A DNA stretch of 64,000 bases, from positions 1-64,000 of the forward strand of contig JAXGGA010002182.1 of assembly GCA_038373865.1 (NCBI GenBank), in the 5' to 3' direction. The translations under genes were made by a program, and so were the position numbers. How positions within the stretch are numbered: position 1 is the first letter of the stretch; each line of letters begins with the position of its first letter. This document shows, piece after piece, positions 12,650 through 24,089 of this stretch. The DNA is from Uloborus plumipes. Taxonomy: Eukaryota > Arthropoda > Arachnida > Araneae > Uloboridae. The notes under the pieces were generated by a model that made no database searches, was not told the DNA's origin, and worked only from the letters and a program-made list of their open reading frames with translations.

Positions 12650-12932
12650 AAAAAAAGTAGGGTACATATTTTTTAAATTTGTATGTTTACTTTTTCAAAA
12701 AGGTTGTGGACAAGCTGAGAGCAAATATGCTAGCAAAGAAGATGAATGTCTTTCAGAACCTCTATCTTTCGATCATGCTGAAGAGAAAATTTTTATTCGT
12801 AAGCAAATGAAAATGAAACTTTTGCATTACTTGAAAGTTTTACTTCAACATTTATATATTGGCTATACATCAATGGCATCTGTCCCAAATCATCATATTA
12901 CATGGCACCTCGGATCAAGTGAGGTGAAATAG
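12650..12932 (+). other. Possible plus-strand exon or coding relic (94 open codons)
   Basis: A frame with no ATG start is open for about 94 codons. Within it, 12705-12798 is bounded by a weak acceptor (TTTTTCAAAAAG) and a good donor (GTAAGC). It reads CGQAESKYASKEDECLSEPL followed by an acidic stretch, which looks more protein-like than most chance frames here. A second frame over the same bases is also open, which weakens the case. It is antisense to the PHD gene intron. The family is unknown. Confidence 0.25.
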
Positions 12933-13393
12933 GTCACTCAAAAAAAAAAAAAAACTCTAAAAAATATGCCAATATTTTTTTCTGAGCCGGCAGTTTTGTG
13001 CATTATTGACACCAGGCCTTATATACAAAAGATTGTTGCAATATATAAAATGCAATTGTAAAATAATTTTACCAAAATAAATTCTTTTATATGCCATTTT
13101 TATGCTTTTGGTGCTATCACTTTGAAAATTGCAATCTCTTTGCATCCACTATAGGAATCGGATTTTTCGCATCTTTGATATTTACTACTCGTTTTCAAGA
13201 AGAAAATGAATGAAATTTACTTAGATTTTTTGTTAAGTTCAAAAATTTTAAACGAAATCTAGTGTTTTTTAAGTGTAACTTCTGTAAGAAAGTATAATAC
13301 TGAAACGATTATTATATTAAAAAATAAAAATTTAAAAAAAAAAAAAACATTGCTAAAATTATACCCCAAATTGAAAACTGGGCATCATATACA

Positions 13394-13825
13394 CAGGGGT
13401 GATTGTGAGTTCATGAAATAATACCTGAAAGTTTTGAAGAGAATGTGTGTGGGGGGAGGGGAGGTGCTTTTTTCAAAAAAACCAAGACCCCTATTATTTA
13501 AGCACACCTAATTTTATAATTATACGTATTTAATAATAAATTGCCTTTCATAAACAAACAAGACACATTTCATACATTCGAATAGTTTCAAATAGTTTTT
13601 AGTCAAAAAAAAAAAAATAGAATGGCATCTTAACATTTTTGTTCGATGAATATTATTAGTAATTATCCGAAAATCACCGAAAATTCAGGGAAAAAAAAAC
13701 GAAGGTGGGAAGACAAAAGGATAATTAAAAATATTTTATTTCCGGTATTTTCGAACATGAAAATACCAGAATCGATCATGAAAATACCGGAAATCCTGTA
13801 AAATACCGGAACACAATCACCCCTG
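13394..13825. mobile_element. hAT-like MITE (432 bp)
   Basis: Perfect 14-bp inverted ends, CAGGGGTGATTGTG and CACAATCACCCCTG, are flanked by a perfect 8-bp duplication CATATACA (13386-13393 and 13826-13833). The short length, lack of coding capacity and 8-bp duplication fit a hAT-type miniature element. Three copies of a word like GAAAATACCGGAA sit just inside the right end. Another element begins only 10 bp to the right. Confidence 0.9.
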
Positions 13826-13834
13826 CATATACAT

Positions 13835-14504
13835 CAGGGGTCCCGTTGACGCGCTATAGCGCGTAAAATACGCGGATTTCAGGAAATGGACCCGATATTC
13901 GAAACTTAACGCGTCCTGCGGGACGCGCTAAAATTCGTCCCGCGGGACAGATTTATCAGTTAAAAAAAGGGTAAAATTAAGGTGGCGCGGATTAGCAAGA
14001 TGCTTTTTTTTCCCCAACGCGACCTATAACGACTTTGTTGTCCGTAAAGTTGTTTATTTTATAGTCTGAATCTGTTATGTTGTTTATTTTACGTAGCCTG
14101 AATCTCTTTTTGGGGTTAAAGGCTTCGTAAAATAAACAACACTACATATTCAGGTTATGTAAAATAAATAACATTACAGACAATGAAGGCAGTCGCCATC
14201 GTCATTTGCACGGCACTACGTTTGCGCCTCTGTCTTAATTCACCCATTGTCAAAAAGTAATTAGCGTACGATAATAAATATTTTAAGAATAAATCTTTAC
14301 ATTTTACAACAATTTTGACTATCGATTAAAAATTATTACTTCACATTCATTTAATTGCTAAGTTTTTCCTTTTTCTTTCTTTTCTTTTCTTTTTTTTTTC
14401 TTTTTTTGCAGAGTGCGGGACCCACTATTTTCAAAATGGACCCACTTTTTCAAAAATGGTGGGTCCTCGGGACCCAGTTTAGTGAGCACCCGGTGGGAGC
14501 CCTG
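13835..14504. mobile_element. DNA element with CAGGG ends and an internal hairpin
   Basis: The left end CAGGGGTCCC is matched by GGGAGCCCTG at the right with one mismatch. A 7-bp direct repeat TACATCA (13830-13836 and 14505-14511) flanks it, overlapping the first two bases of the left end, so the exact duplication is uncertain. The left part is rich in GCGC and GGGAC words, unlike the AT-rich surroundings. An inverted repeat of about 70 bp lies inside. No transposase was seen. Confidence 0.5.
14034..14187. repeat. Imperfect inverted repeat with about 70-bp arms
   Basis: The arms at about 14034-14104 and 14117-14187 are inverted copies sharing words such as TTGTTTATTTTACG and its complement. 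The spacer is about a dozen bases, so a transcript could form a long hairpin. It lies inside the CAGGG-ended element and may be a separate small fold-back insertion. Confidence 0.6.
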
Positions 14505-15959
14505 TACATCAAACGATATTTTTTAAAAATGCATCAAAAGGATGGGTGCAAGTTTGGCCATGCTTCCAAGATGGAAAATATTTGAGACCCCCCCCCCACA
14601 CACATTCGTGCTGAAGGGGGGGGGGAACAAATACTTATTGATTTTACTGTGTCAAAACTGAGGGTTTAGTACTCATTTTATTTTTAGTAGTAAGATCCTA
14701 GTTTAAAGTATATTCAAGCAAAAAGGGGGGGGGGTGATTTTCGAAGTTTGAGTTCTAAAAATCTCATTTTAGACGCTCTTTGGTGATATCAGAATGAGGT
14801 GTGGCTTATCTAAAGATTAGGTGAATGTATGCAGGTGAATGTATGCCCACAGAGGGAGATTATAGCGCAAGTTGCGCCATCAAAAAAATTTTTTTTTTTG
14901 GGGGGGGGGGGGATTTTTTAAAACTAATTTATTTATTTATTTAAATTATTTATTACTTTATTTTTAAATTAAACTATTTTCTGATTTTTTAATGTAAATT
15001 ATTCATTAATTTATTTTTATAATTTACAATTATTTCTTTATTATTATTTTTTAATTTATTTATTTTTGTGTGTGTGTGTGCTTGGATTGCCTGGAAGGAA
15101 AAAAAAGCGATTATATTCTTCGCATAATTAGTACTTTGAGAAAATTAATGAAATATAAAAAAATAATAGTTATAATTAAAAAAAATAAATAAATATATTA
15201 AAAAAATAAATACTATTTTTTAAAAATATAAATAATATTTTTTTAAATATAAATAATATTTAAAAAAATAAATAAATAACATTTAAAAAATTCATAAATA
15301 ATTAAAAAATAAGTAAATGACATTAAAAAAATAAATAAAATAAAAAATAGGGATAAAAATAAAAAGCACAATAGCGTTGTGAAAAATTTGGGGGGGAATT
15401 TGCGCCATTGAGCTTGGGGGGGGGGATGTGCACCCCTGAATGTAGGTACTCCTCCCGCGCAGTTTTTAAAAATCGAAGTTTTCAAATGAAATCTTTAAAC
15501 GAGCTCCGATAATGTTAGGAAAGGAAGGTTCGGAAGTAGTAACCTCAGAAGTTTTTCTAGATCCAGGGCCCAATCCAGGATTTTTATCTTGCTACCTATT
15601 TTTGTGAATATATTTAATCGTCGTCCTATTTTTGTGAATATACTTCTTGTTCCCTATTTTTTCACAGCACATTTTAAGTTATTGAATTTTTGACAAAAAA
15701 CTCATGCCATTGTTTCATTTATAATCATATTATTAAATAATACAAAAAGAACGTACATTGTCAAAAAAAATTATGAATTACTAACACCATAAAAAAAGAC
15801 TAATAATCAAAAAAAAAAAAGTAATAACATGCTTGAGTAATTGTGAAGACTATTTTTCTTCCTTTCATAACAGTAAACAACCTTAAATTCCACTTATCAA
15901 TCGAAATAAAATAAGTGTTACAGTTTATTCTTGAATTTTCCGTTTATTTACATACCTTA

Positions 15960-17223
15960 AAATGGGGTTAATCGGAACACTTTTCAGCTTTGATTGTAAA
16001 AAAGCAGTTAAAAGATTTTTTTTTAATTTGGTTTTTTGGGTAAAAACTTCGGTATTGCTTTACTTTTGATATTCCAAGCAAAGACAAATCATTTTAAACA
16101 ATTATTATTAAAACATATAGGAAAATATGGGTGTTCCGAATCACCCCGCTGATAGGGGTCAATCGGAACACATGTTAAAATTTTTATTTTTTTCACTCTA
16201 ACCTGTAATAGGTCTCACAAACATGAGTAATATTGATGGGGGAGAATAAGAACAGATAATTACTGTCAAATAAATGTATAATTTCAATACCAGTAAACGT
16301 TTATAATTTGTCAAAATTCAAAATAATTTTAAACTTATGAAAAATGAAAAGTAATTTTAAGAAATGCTTTTGAATTGAAATACAAAGATTTAACATAAAT
16401 GGAAGTCCCTCATGTAGTCTACAAATATGTACTTGTCCTTAAAACTAGCAATTGTGACTTGGGTTAAGTTTTTTCATAACATCTCCTGGGTTAAACTCTG
16501 CTTTTTCTTTAGTTTCTTGAATTGTCCTGAAAGATTTTTTCGCTTATTCATCACTGTCTGTGTGCTGGACTTTTACTACATAAAGTCTATGTGACTTTCC
16601 CCTTCGTATTTTAAGTAAAAAAAAAGTCTCCTGGAGAAAAAATCTTTTGAAATCTGCAACTTTTTGTTATTCTAAGATCTAGTTGCTCACCAGAAGGGAT
16701 AAACAGTAATAAATCCTTGTCCTTATCTTGATTAGAAGAATTGGGGTTAGAATCTTGATTTTTCAAACAGTTTCCTTCAAATAAGTTTGAATTGGAACAA
16801 CAGAACTAAGTGTTCCGATTCACCCCGCAAATTTTTTTCCTATGGCATTTTTCAGAATTCTTCATTTTTATGACGCAATTTATAAAAAATGTAAATTCTA
16901 ATGTAGTATTCTGTTGTTCAGATACATGTATAGTTGAAACATACCACTCTTAGTTTTTAAATATAAGAAGTTTTGTTCATACATATGAAGTTTTGCAGTC
17001 TATGAAAACGTGATGTTTTCTAGCATTCCACGTGCAGCCCTCCTCAGAAGCCAGTAGCTTTGCCAGATTGACGAAAGTAATTTTTTCCTACTTCCTATGA
17101 TCTTACCTTTCTTTAAAAAAACTCCATGGCGAAAAATACCCAATAGTATATTTATGAAGAATTTCTTTGTACGGTCGGGAAGTTTTGTTCCGATTGACCC
17201 CGCTGTTCCTATACACCCCATTT
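15960..17223. mobile_element. TA-flanked pogo-like element (1.26 kb)
   Basis: The ends AAATGGGG and CCCCATTT are perfect 8-bp inverted repeats, flanked by TA on both sides (15958-15959 and 17224-17225). The word GGGGTCAATCGGAACA and close variants recur near the left end, in the middle and near the right end, like transposase-binding repeats. The minus strand carries a decayed C-terminal transposase tail. The element is nested in a larger hAT-like one. Confidence 0.65.
16440..16790 (-). pseudogene. Transposase C-terminal tail, decayed
   Basis: On the minus strand one frame reads NQDKDKDLLLFIPSGEQ and on to FSPGDFF. After a frameshift at a T-run it continues LLKIRRGKSHRLYVVKVQH, a stop, then FNPGDVMKKLNPS. 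The pattern of a GD-F/V core, a -Y-V-KV strand and a final GDV..KL.P motif resembles the C-terminal tail that follows the DDE domain in pogo-like transposases. The companion relic at 59599-59892 has the same layout and sits in a similar TA-flanked element. The catalytic domain itself is absent. Confidence 0.4.
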
Positions 17224-17720
17224 TACGGTACCGTGTTTTCCGGTAGATAAGGCGCCCCTTATACCTGTTTAAAAGCTGAATTTTAACTCCTGCAGCTTAT
17301 ACGATGTAAAAGTTTTTTTTTTTTTTGCCAAAGTTCAGTTTGTGTTTAGTTATTGCTTAAAAACAAAACAAATTAGAGTCTGACATGGAAAACCATAACC
17401 GCCCTTGAAAAGATCTATTTTGAAAAGGGTGATAGCATTTCTGCTTATTCAGATGTTATTTTATTCTCCAAATCATCCAATAAGGAAGTGGAATAAATTA
17501 AGAAAAAAAAAACATCAACCATAACTAACGTGTCTAATAAACGAATCCAAACGAAAAACAAATAATTTTAAAAAACGAATCCAAACGAAAAACAAATAAT
17601 AATTAAAAAAAAGCTCGGTTGTTGCGGGCCCTGTTGTTGTTGCCCGCCCGCCCTTGTTGCCGTTGTTGCCCCTGCTGTTGCGGCCCGCCCGTGCGGGCGT
17701 TGCCCTGAGGATGGGAAGTA
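17224..17720. repeat. Dispersed repeat copy with GC-rich tail
   Basis: From GGTACCGTGTTTTCCGG through about 17590 this matches 60526-60770: both share words such as CATTTCTGCTTAT, AAATTAGAGTC and ACGAATCCAA. The copy here ends in a sharply GC-rich run (about 17615-17715) made of TTG and CCCGCC words, unlike anything else nearby. It starts directly at the right end of the TA-flanked element. Confidence 0.55.
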
Positions 17721-19145
17721 GGGGGTTACTATAAGTTGCAGTTATCGCCAAAATGTTGCAACGTTTTATTTATCTATGATATAAAAAGTTTTCAAATCAA
17801 TGTTACTAATTCTTTGTCATTGTTTTTGAACAATGTCAATACCAATAGTTTTTGTGAAGGTACCGTTTTTATTATTTTATTTTTGTGAAGGTACCGTTTT
17901 TATTATTTTATTTTTGTGAAGGTACTGATAAACGGTAGCAAAGTCGGCCTGCATTGGGCCCTGAGATCACAGCTGCACTAACAAATTTGTAGTACATATT
18001 TGATAACGTCAGGGCAATGGAGTGTTCAGGGACTTTTCCACTCCTTAAAATTGCAGTTTTAAAAATAGTTTTAAACTTTTTAGTGCTGTTATGAAAGAGG
18101 AGATTCGTAGGCACTCGCCCAATTTTTTTTCGAAAATGATGTCTTAAAAAGCGATTGCAGGATATATCTGGTAACGTAAGGGAAAGGAATAAGGCTCAGA
18201 AACGTATCCTCAGGGATTGAAAAAAAAAAAAGGTCCAAAATAAAAATATATTAGTTTTTCGATAATATTAGAGTGAGAGTTTTATTTAATTATTTTTTTA
18301 GGGATCAGATTCTTGAAATTTGCTCAAATTTAATTGAAAAAGCACAAAATTAAGAATGATAGAAAAGAATGAATGCAAAGGGTTGATTTGAATATTATAT
18401 ACTCAAATATGACATTTAACTAACTATGAAACTATGATTACCAAAATTTTGGTTTAAAAATGATGAATAAAAATTATGAGTTTTGGTAACTCACATTTCC
18501 CGACTAATGCATAATTTTGCTGCCTAAATTCCTAAAGTTCGATTGCCATCTGAAATATCTGTGATAAATTTTTAGGGGGGGGGGGATATTTATGCTCTAG
18601 CTAAACTCAACTCGGATGCAGCTGCATTGAAATTCCCGAAGGTGCATGGAAAAATGACGATCGTGCAAGTCTTTTGTGGAATATGAAACATAAGATAAGT
18701 AAAAAATAATGGCAAGCACAAAATTAGAAATATTCATGTGGTAGAATAACACAGAAAAACAAAGTGGGGGACTGTTACTGAGGCGGATGCAATCTGATTT
18801 CGAAATGCGTAAAGAATCGAGTCTGACGGGTAAAGCCGTGAAAAACAACCTAAATGTTAACTTTACACCAAACCTGTAAACATTGACAAGTTTGAGGGTG
18901 TCTTAGAGAAATCTGATTTTATGTTTCGTTTATTTTTATGTCTTTGGAAAAAAAAACTGAAGGAATGAGATCGGTTTTTTATCCGTCCCGATATCAGTTT
19001 CGGTGATTTCGTCAAGACGGAAATCCGTCCTGAGACAGAAGGTCTTGCACCCATGACCAGAAGTACTCCTAACCAGGAATATTAAAAGCAAAGACAACTT
19101 TTTAAAAAATTTAAATAACCAAACACAATTTTTTTTATCACTTAC

Positions 19146-19273
19146 TTTTCTGATTGCAAATAGGGCATTTCCATTCTCTCTTCTCTTTCTCCAGACGTAG
19201 TCCAAGGTTTCGATTAATACCTACACATGATCCGTGATACCATTCTTTACAATTGTCGCACTGTATCATGAAT
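19146..19273 (-). CDS. PHD finger, second half (exon of the PPS/DIDO-like gene)
   Basis: This 128-nt minus-strand exon follows a clean acceptor (TTAATTGACAG, AG at 19275-19274) and ends at a perfect GTAAGT donor (19145). It supplies the third base of an Arg codon and then FMIQCDNCKEWYHGSCVGI, followed by a long charged helix and WKCPICNQK. That gives Cys3-Cys4 (CDNC), His5-Cys6 (HGSC) and Cys7-Cys8 (CPIC) of a C4HC3 PHD finger. It joins in frame to the exon at 24205-24090, giving PHNNRFM at the junction, the signature of the DIDO1/PHF3/PPS group. In that family the finger reads methylated histone H3 tails in the nucleus. It ends with one spare base (phase 1), which fits the exon at 4268. Confidence 0.9.
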
Positions 19274-20391
19274 CTGTCAATTAAAAGAAAAACAAAATTT
19301 AACTTAATGAAAAAAAAGTTGAAAGCATTTAGATGCTTATGAAATTTGAACCCAATAGACATTACTACAGCAGCATGTGAATGCACAAAGGCTGGAACTT
19401 TAGTATTGGCAACTATTTATTTACATCTAATACAAAAGTGATACAGGCCACGAAATTTCAGTACTTCAATTTAGTCACCAGTATTCTATACAACTTCTTT
19501 CCCATGAGGGATAAACCTTCTATATATATATATATATATATATACAGGGTGTTCCAAGTCAACCTTTATGACCTCTATTTCCGCAACCGTTCGTCCTAGA
19601 TGCATACTTCTAATTGCAAATTTGCTCGAAATGAGGTAGAGAGTAAAAATATTGAAAGTTTGAAGCGAAAAAATAATTCAGTCAAAAAATACAAAATCTA
19701 ACTTTTTATAGGGACTCCGGGTCCCCAAACAAAAAATTTAGGAAAAGAATTTCCATTGAAAAATAATACTAACACAAAAAAAATGCCGTTTGTGCGATCA
19801 AAATTCGCGGAGATATTCAAGTTTTAACAAATTGACAAAAGAAAATTTTCGCCCTGCCAGAGGAATAACGAGCTTTTAAATTAGGTACGATAATGAAATT
19901 TGTTTCGTCCATGGTCAGAAAACATTCGCTTCTCATTGTGTTCAAAAATAAATACAGATGCTACAAGACTACAAAACATAACAAGACAAGGTAAATTATT
20001 ATGCAATTTTATACAAAGATATTAAACACACGAAATATGTAAAATCTAAGAAATAATATACATTGCGATTACATTGTTCGTAAAGCAACACCATTTCTAC
20101 ATACTGTTCCGTAGTGTACATCGTAACTTCAAGCCTTAACGAAATGCATCTAGTTAAGCCGATTTTATTCTGCAGTGAAGGGCCTACGTTATTTCAAGCA
20201 ATCACTATACAGTCGGTAAATTTACATATTCGTGATATCAGCAAGACATTTTCATTCTTTCCTATTCATTTTTTTTTTGTACTTTAATTCCCATGTAAAA
20301 AAACTTTTGCAGTTAAATATCTTTTAGGAAAATAAAGAATATTTTGTTATTAAAGAACTCTGAATGGTGCGAATTTCGAGTGTATATGGCC

Positions 20392-22619
20392 TAGAGATGT
20401 AAAATTTCCAGAAATTTTGAAGCGATGGAAAAAAACCGTTTTTTTCCGGAAAAATTGGAAAAAAATGAAAAATTGACTTTTTCACAATTAAAAAAGCGTA
20501 TTTTAATAGTTTTGTTTTTCTTGGACCATTCAAAAGGTTAATCATTAAAAATATATGCAATCAACATATATTATTTTTCCTGATGACAGAAATAGCAATA
20601 ATTAGGTAGGTTTTAATAGGAAAAAAATAGCCTTTTTCTTTTATGACTCAAAACTTTCTTGGTCAAACCCCACAAATGAATCATATGGTCATTTCACTGT
20701 TAATATTGGATAAAGTGTGTCTAACCCTTACAATTAAATTTTCTATTTTAGGCTGCCTTTAAAACTTAAAACAAGTAGATACTTTCAAACATCAATAATA
20801 GTATGTACAGAAAATAACAACGTTACGAATGCACAAATGAGCAGGGATACTGCAGACACGTGTTTCGGCATTACAAGGAACGCCTTTTTCAATGCAAAAA
20901 AGTTGTGAGCTTATGGATGCACAGACATCCGACAAAAGCTGGCTGTGCATCCATAAGCTCACAACTTTTTTGCATTGAAAAAGGCGTTCCTTGTAATGCC
21001 GAAACACGTGTCTGCAGTATCCCTGCTCATTTATGCATTTGTAACGTTGTTATTTTCTGTACATCTATAGCACAAAGGTATTTGTAAACTTTATCAATAA
21101 TAGTGTTTGAAAGAAAAATTAGAATGATTTTTCTCCCTTGCAATATAACCTCACTATCTAAAAATCAAAACAATTGAGTTCTGGTTTTTCCTTACCCAAT
21201 CTAAACCCAAATAAAAATTAAATGACTTTTTTTTTTTAAATTTTCTAATAGAAAACTATAAACTACGTAATGGTTTCTAAACCTGAACAAAATTTAAACT
21301 GGAGTTTCAATTTACTGCACTGCCTTGCTAAGCACAGTAGTCGTACCCCTACTTTTTAACAAAACCAGAGTAATTAACCAGAGGTTGCTCTCTGTTTCGT
21401 ATGTGTTATTAATAAAATGTTTTGTAGTCATTTGTGATTGGAAATTTTTTTTTAAATCTGCTGAATAAAAAGTTATCACAACAAAATATATGGGGGTGCA
21501 GCTCTTTAAAATGCAATATCTCAGTTTGAGCTCAATTGCAGATTCTACTATGTGCTTAGCAAGCACGGCAATACACATTTAGTTCACATAGTCAGCGGAA
21601 ACCTAGTTCTGTGGCTAAAGTTATGCTTATTCATTTCATGAAGAAATAAAATTAGTTCTTCACTAAAAGGACGTTGGTTTTGTTAAAGATGTTTCTGTGT
21701 AGAGTTGTTGTGTTGAGAGAGTTTAATAGCTGATAGCGTTGAATTCTGCTTGGAATTTGCAATAAAGGTTAGTGTACTTACTTTAATATAGTTTTTTTTA
21801 ATTATTTAGTTATTTATTTTTTATTTTGTGTTACTTTAAATACACAGAAGGTTAATAATTATTATCTTAGTACGATTTGAACTCTGAATTGGTAGACACA
21901 TTAGACACATAAAAAATCTTTGAAAGATAAGTAAACTATTTAAATTAAGTTATTAATGTTTTTGTAAATATGCTAGCATAATGTTAGTAATATTGCATAT
22001 TAATATAAAATTTCGGAAAATATCTAAATACCAAAAGGAAATTAACAATTTTTAACAGAAAATTAATAAATCTATGATATAAAATTAAATATGTATGTGA
22101 CAGTTTATTTTATACATACACAAAGTAGAGGAAGTACATAAAGAAAATCAGTTAAAAAGTGAGGTAATGCATTTTGTATGAAAGAATTCATATTAATAAA
22201 TGAAAATTTTTGTGAATAAGCACTTATCAATAATAAAATAATTTTATCTTTCAAAATAATTTTACCGCTTCTAACAATTATACAAACAAAAGATTTTCTA
22301 GTCATTTCTTTCTTAAAAATAAAATGGAAAAAAAAACTGTTGAAAATTAATGTAAAAAAAAATGTTTTTGAAACAAATTAAGATCAGTTTATTAACTGGT
22401 CGGTCTCCTCCAGTGATTCCCAACCTTTTTGAGTACATCATTTATGCTGAAATTTATCATTATTTATCCTTTTATGCAGAAAATTTTAATTTCATTTCAC
22501 TGAAAATTTGAAAAATTCAATTTTTCCAGAGTGAAAATAAACCTCCTCAGAAAAAAACGGAAAAAAAAACGTTTTTTTTCCGAAAGTTTTCGTTTTTTCC
22601 CCGACCATTTTCATCTCTA
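20392..22619. mobile_element. hAT element, non-autonomous (2.2 kb), nested
   Basis: The ends TAGAGATG and CATCTCTA are perfect inverted repeats. They are flanked by a perfect 8-bp duplication ATATGGCC (20384-20391 and 22620-22627). Inner ends carry matching runs such as CCGTTTTTTTCC. The TAG start and 8-bp duplication fit hAT well. It was inserted into the TA-flanked element that surrounds it, so it is the younger of the two. A shorter inverted pair lies inside at about 21316-21340 and 21547-21575. No transposase domain was recognised. Confidence 0.9.
20803..21064. repeat. Near-perfect palindrome, 122-bp arms, 18-bp loop
   Basis: Arms 20803-20924 and 20943-21064 are reverse complements with only two mismatches. 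The loop 20925-20942 is 18 nt. A 12-bp direct repeat, ATCAATAATAGT, flanks the palindrome (20791-20802 and 21093-21104), although the right copy is 28 bp away from the arm. Any transcript would fold into a long double-stranded hairpin. The open frames that mirror each other on the two strands here are a by-product of the palindrome and are not genes. Confidence 0.95.
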
Positions 22620-22960
22620 ATATGGCCCCCAAAATCACTTAAAGTAACGCTAGTGTAAAGTGGTACAAGTTATAAAGTTTCATGTTTCATTTTTCCATGG
22701 ATTTTGATTGCACAAATGTCGTTCTTTTTGTGTTAGTATTATTTTTCAATGGAGATTCTTTCCCTAAATATAAGTTTGGGGGCCCGGAGCCCCTATAAAA
22801 AGCTAAATTTTTTTTATTTCTTAACCAATTATTTTTTTGCTTTAAACTTTCCATGTCTTAACTCTCCTCCTTATTCTGAACAATTTTGCAAATGGAAGTA
22901 TGCATCTAGGACGAACAGTTGAGGAAATAGAGGTCATGAAGATTAACTTGGAATACCCTG

Positions 22961-24089
22961 TATATATATATATTGTTGATTAAATTGCATCAAAACTGGG
23001 GATTTGTGTTTATTTTTGGCAGTAGGATCATAGTTTTAAGTGTAGTATTCCGGCAGAAATAAGACACCGGATATTTTTTGAAATTCTAGTTCTAGAAACC
23101 TCTAACAATAATCGATTGATTATGATAAACAATAAAAGTTAAATGGTGATTTCTGCAGATAAAGAATTTTGTAGTTACCGAAAAAAGTACAGTAACAAAG
23201 AAAACACATGAAACTAATGCAATAGGTAAATTATTGCCTTTCAGAAAAGAAATCCCCAATTGTTATTTATTTGCTTTTTTACGCAACAATTCATTTTCAA
23301 AATGTTCATAATTATATTCCTTTTGAAACTACACCGTGCCTACTCAGAGGTCGACAGCACTTTCGGCTTCATTATCATTGAATTCATTGTTGAAGTATGA
23401 TCCTTGATAACAGCTTTGCAATCCATTTTCAGCAGTCAATGCAGTAGAAGTTGCAGCAGAAATTTTTTTCACCAATTTCCATCCAAGATTTGCAATCCTT
23501 AGCCTTCATAACTGGTGGGGGACTGAACCTTTTTCCTCCATTTTTGTCACCACACATCAGTGTTGTTACCTGGTTTTGTAAATTGTTCATGTAAATTGTT
23601 CAATTTCTAATTGTTCTTTCTGAAACACAATTGTTTTTTCCCCGAGTCAAATGACATTGTTAACAAATGCATTACTTCTAATTTTGTTGTTTTAATAGCT
23701 AAGGCAATCACACTAAGATTTTGAGAACCTTTCATATTTTCAACGACTCTTGATATCATTTCTTTCACAGCTGGAAAAATTACTTGATAAGCTGGGGGGG
23801 GGGGGGAGGTACATTTTCACAATGGAATTCAAAAAGTATTATAAAAACTAAAAACGAGGGAGAGAGTATTGTTTTTTTTTTCCTTTTTTGTATCTTGTGT
23901 CTGATTTATGGAAAACAATTTTCATAAATTGATAACAATAAACTAAGTTCCTATAATAAAAACAATGGTTTTGTACTGCACTTATACACAACCGGATGAA
24001 CTTAGCGATTTTGTTAACATTAACCGTGATCACATTAAAACGGCATCCACTACTACTTTTAAAGTATGAGAACAAGATCCATTAAATAC
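22961..24089. other. Intron between the two PHD exons, right part
   Basis: It starts with a TA microsatellite at the element edge. Bases 22980-23110 resemble 14640-14790 (shared words such as TCAAAACTG and TAGGATC), so this is another copy of a dispersed repeat. A 16-base G-run lies near 23800. No exon with good splice sites was found. A minus-strand frame at 23848-24075 runs off the PHD exon's intron and has no motif. Confidence 0.4.

Larger units (their letters stand above)
14541..19055. mobile_element. hAT-like element, 4.5 kb, copy 2 of the family at 7164
   Basis: The left end GATGGGTGCAAG and the right end CTTGCACCCATG are inverted with one mismatch at the first base. They match the ends of the element at 7164-11002, as do the inner sequences on both sides (left: a TTCAAGACGGAAGAT-like word before a C-run; right: AAGACGGAAATCCGTC). 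Flanking octamers ATCAAAAG (14533-14540) and ACCAGAAG (19056-19063) agree at six of eight positions, consistent with an aged duplication. It ends only 91 bp from the PHD exon. A TA-flanked element with a transposase relic (15960-17223) is nested inside. Confidence 0.6.
19545..22960. mobile_element. TA-flanked Tc1/mariner-like element with long inverted repeats
   Basis: The left end CAGGGTGTTCCAAGTC and right end GATTAACTTGGAATACCCTG are inverted repeats that extend inward for about 240 bp at high identity (shared words include CATAGA-free stretches such as GTTCGTCCTAGATGCATAC). Runs of TATATA flank both ends, so a TA target is consistent but the exact duplication cannot be separated from the microsatellite. 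Without the 2.2-kb hAT insertion inside it, the element is about 1.2 kb. No transposase frame was recognised. Confidence 0.75.

Noticed and set aside
20792..21087. Two open frames on opposite strands with the same N-terminal peptide
   Set aside because: The identity is produced by the palindrome at 20803-21064, not by duplicated genes.
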